Part shown: positions 20,488 through 20,968 of the stretch, in pieces
How the letters are laid out: every line of letters begins with the position of its first letter
Position numbering within the stretch: position 1 is the first letter of the stretch
NCBI GenBank assembly: GCA_946183175.1
Contig: CAMHBH010000022.1
Span: 1 to 20,968, forward strand
Length of the DNA: 20,968 nucleotides
Origin: an uncultured Oscillibacter sp.
GTDB taxonomy: Bacteria > Bacillota > Clostridia > Oscillospirales > Oscillospiraceae
Direction of reading: 5' to 3'
Notes under the pieces: model-generated
Seen by the model: only the letters and a program-made list of their open reading frames with translations
Told to the model about the DNA's origin: nothing
Database searches by the model: none
Program-made: the position numbers and the translations under genes

Positions 20488-20968
20488 ATGGACAGTTTAT
20501 ATCTTGTCATGCCCGCCTATAATGAGGAGGAAAACATTGAGGAAGTCGTGCGGGCGTGGTACCCGGTACTCGACGGCAAGGACGAGGCGTCGCGCCTGGT
20601 CATTGCCGACAGCGGGAGTACCGACGGCACGCACGGCATTTTAGAGGCACTGCGGGCAGAGTATCCGAAACTCGAAATTCTCTCCGACACGGGCAAACAG
20701 CACGGCCCGAAAGTCATTTCCCTTTACGACTACGCCATCAAGAGCGGGGCCGACTACATCTTTCAGACGGATTCCGACGGGCAGACCGACCCGGCGGAGT
20801 TCGACGCGTTCTGGAATCTGCGCGGGCGCTACGCCGGAATCTTCGGGTTCCGCAAGGAGCGCGGCGACGGGAAAATCCGCGCGTTCGTCGAGCGCGTCGT
20901 ATGCCTTCTGCTGAACCTCTACTTCCGCGTGACCGTCCCGGACGCCAACGCGCCCTTCCGCCTCATGC
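20488..20968 (+). CDS. Family 2 glycosyltransferase, N-terminal part (3' end outside window)
   Basis: This frame begins at the ATG 20488 and stays open to the window edge (160 codons). It starts with the nucleotide-sugar binding strand of GT2 enzymes, MDSLYLVMPAYNEEENIEEV, followed by LVIADSGSTDGT (about 36-47) and the metal-binding FQTDSDGQTDPAEF (about 83-96, D-S-D). DANAPFRLM near the end is the family's P-D-x-N-x-P-F-R-L-M region, resembling dolichol- or polyprenyl-phosphate mannose/glucose synthases. It probably transfers sugar from a nucleotide sugar to a lipid carrier or wall glycan on the cytoplasmic face. The ribosome site is weak (CAGGGAC nine bases upstream). Whether membrane segments follow cannot be seen. 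It is divergent from the three-gene unit. Confidence 0.9.
   Translation, partial: MDSLYLVMPAYNEEENIEEVVRAWYPVLDGKDEASRLVIADSGSTDGTHGILEALRAEYPKLEILSDTGKQHGPKVISLYDYAIKSGADYIFQTDSDGQTDPAEFDAFWNLRGRYAGIFGFRKERGDGKIRAFVERVVCLLLNLYFRVTVPDANAPFRLM

Noticed and set aside
1..20968. Rarity of CTAG (seen near 10151 and 19127)
   Set aside because: CTAG is depleted in many bacterial genomes, so on its own it says little, unlike GATC.

Overview
The window looks like a chromosomal segment of a high-GC, Gram-positive anaerobe of the class Clostridia, most likely an Oscillospiraceae-type gut bacterium. That placement is inference from four things: the families present (single-chain glycyl-tRNA synthetase, an LtaS-type sulfatase-fold enzyme, an SLH-anchored cell-wall protein, DUF4317, TIGR04076 and DUF1846 proteins), strong AGGAGG-type ribosome sites, sigma-A-type promoters (TTGNNN-17-TATAAT), and G+C of roughly 60 percent by eye. 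No tRNA, rRNA, transposase, integrase, phage gene or CRISPR array was seen. It reads as ordinary chromosome with 22 genes, two of them cut by the window ends. No stretch longer than about 220 bases lacks a gene; the longest gap (20271-20487) holds divergent promoters.

Layout. 1-3410: the 3' end of glyQS, then a large membrane-bound LtaS-like enzyme with a proline-rich cytoplasmic arm, closed by a GC-rich hairpin. 3419-5872: a small zinc-ribbon membrane protein and htpG, divergent, with promoters back to back. 5964-8099: a secreted CHAP/SLH wall hydrolase, convergent with htpG across a shared terminator. 8207-10124: mtlD and a sirtuin on the minus strand. 10185-13312: a plus-strand run of five genes (Spx/ArsC-like protein, two-TM protein, YihY/BrkB protein, voltage-gated-type K+ channel with two TrkA-C domains, PaaI-type thioesterase). 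13282-14442: a DUF4317 gene converging on that run with a 31-bp overlap. 14599-16314: an operon of a secreted ricin-lectin protein and a TIGR04076 protein. 16474-19096: an operon of DUF1846, a NimA-like flavin-barrel protein and a hexapeptide acetyltransferase. 19220-20270: three tightly coupled unknown small genes. 20488-end: a family 2 glycosyltransferase.

Most of the envelope genes (LtaS-like, SLH/CHAP, ricin protein, glycosyltransferase, BrkB and channel) suggest surface building and ion handling, while mtlD, sirtuin and the NimA-like protein point to redox and NAD or flavin chemistry.

The strongest unusual signal is global: the tetranucleotide GATC occurs only twice in nearly 21 kb (126-129 and 5117-5120), although about 75 would be expected from composition. 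Other items are a likely ATC start codon for the LtaS-like gene, two duplicated translation-start regions, a perfect 13-bp inverted repeat inside one of the three unknown genes, a perfect 16-bp palindrome between divergent genes, and an Spx/ArsC-like protein that lacks the usual active-site cysteine.
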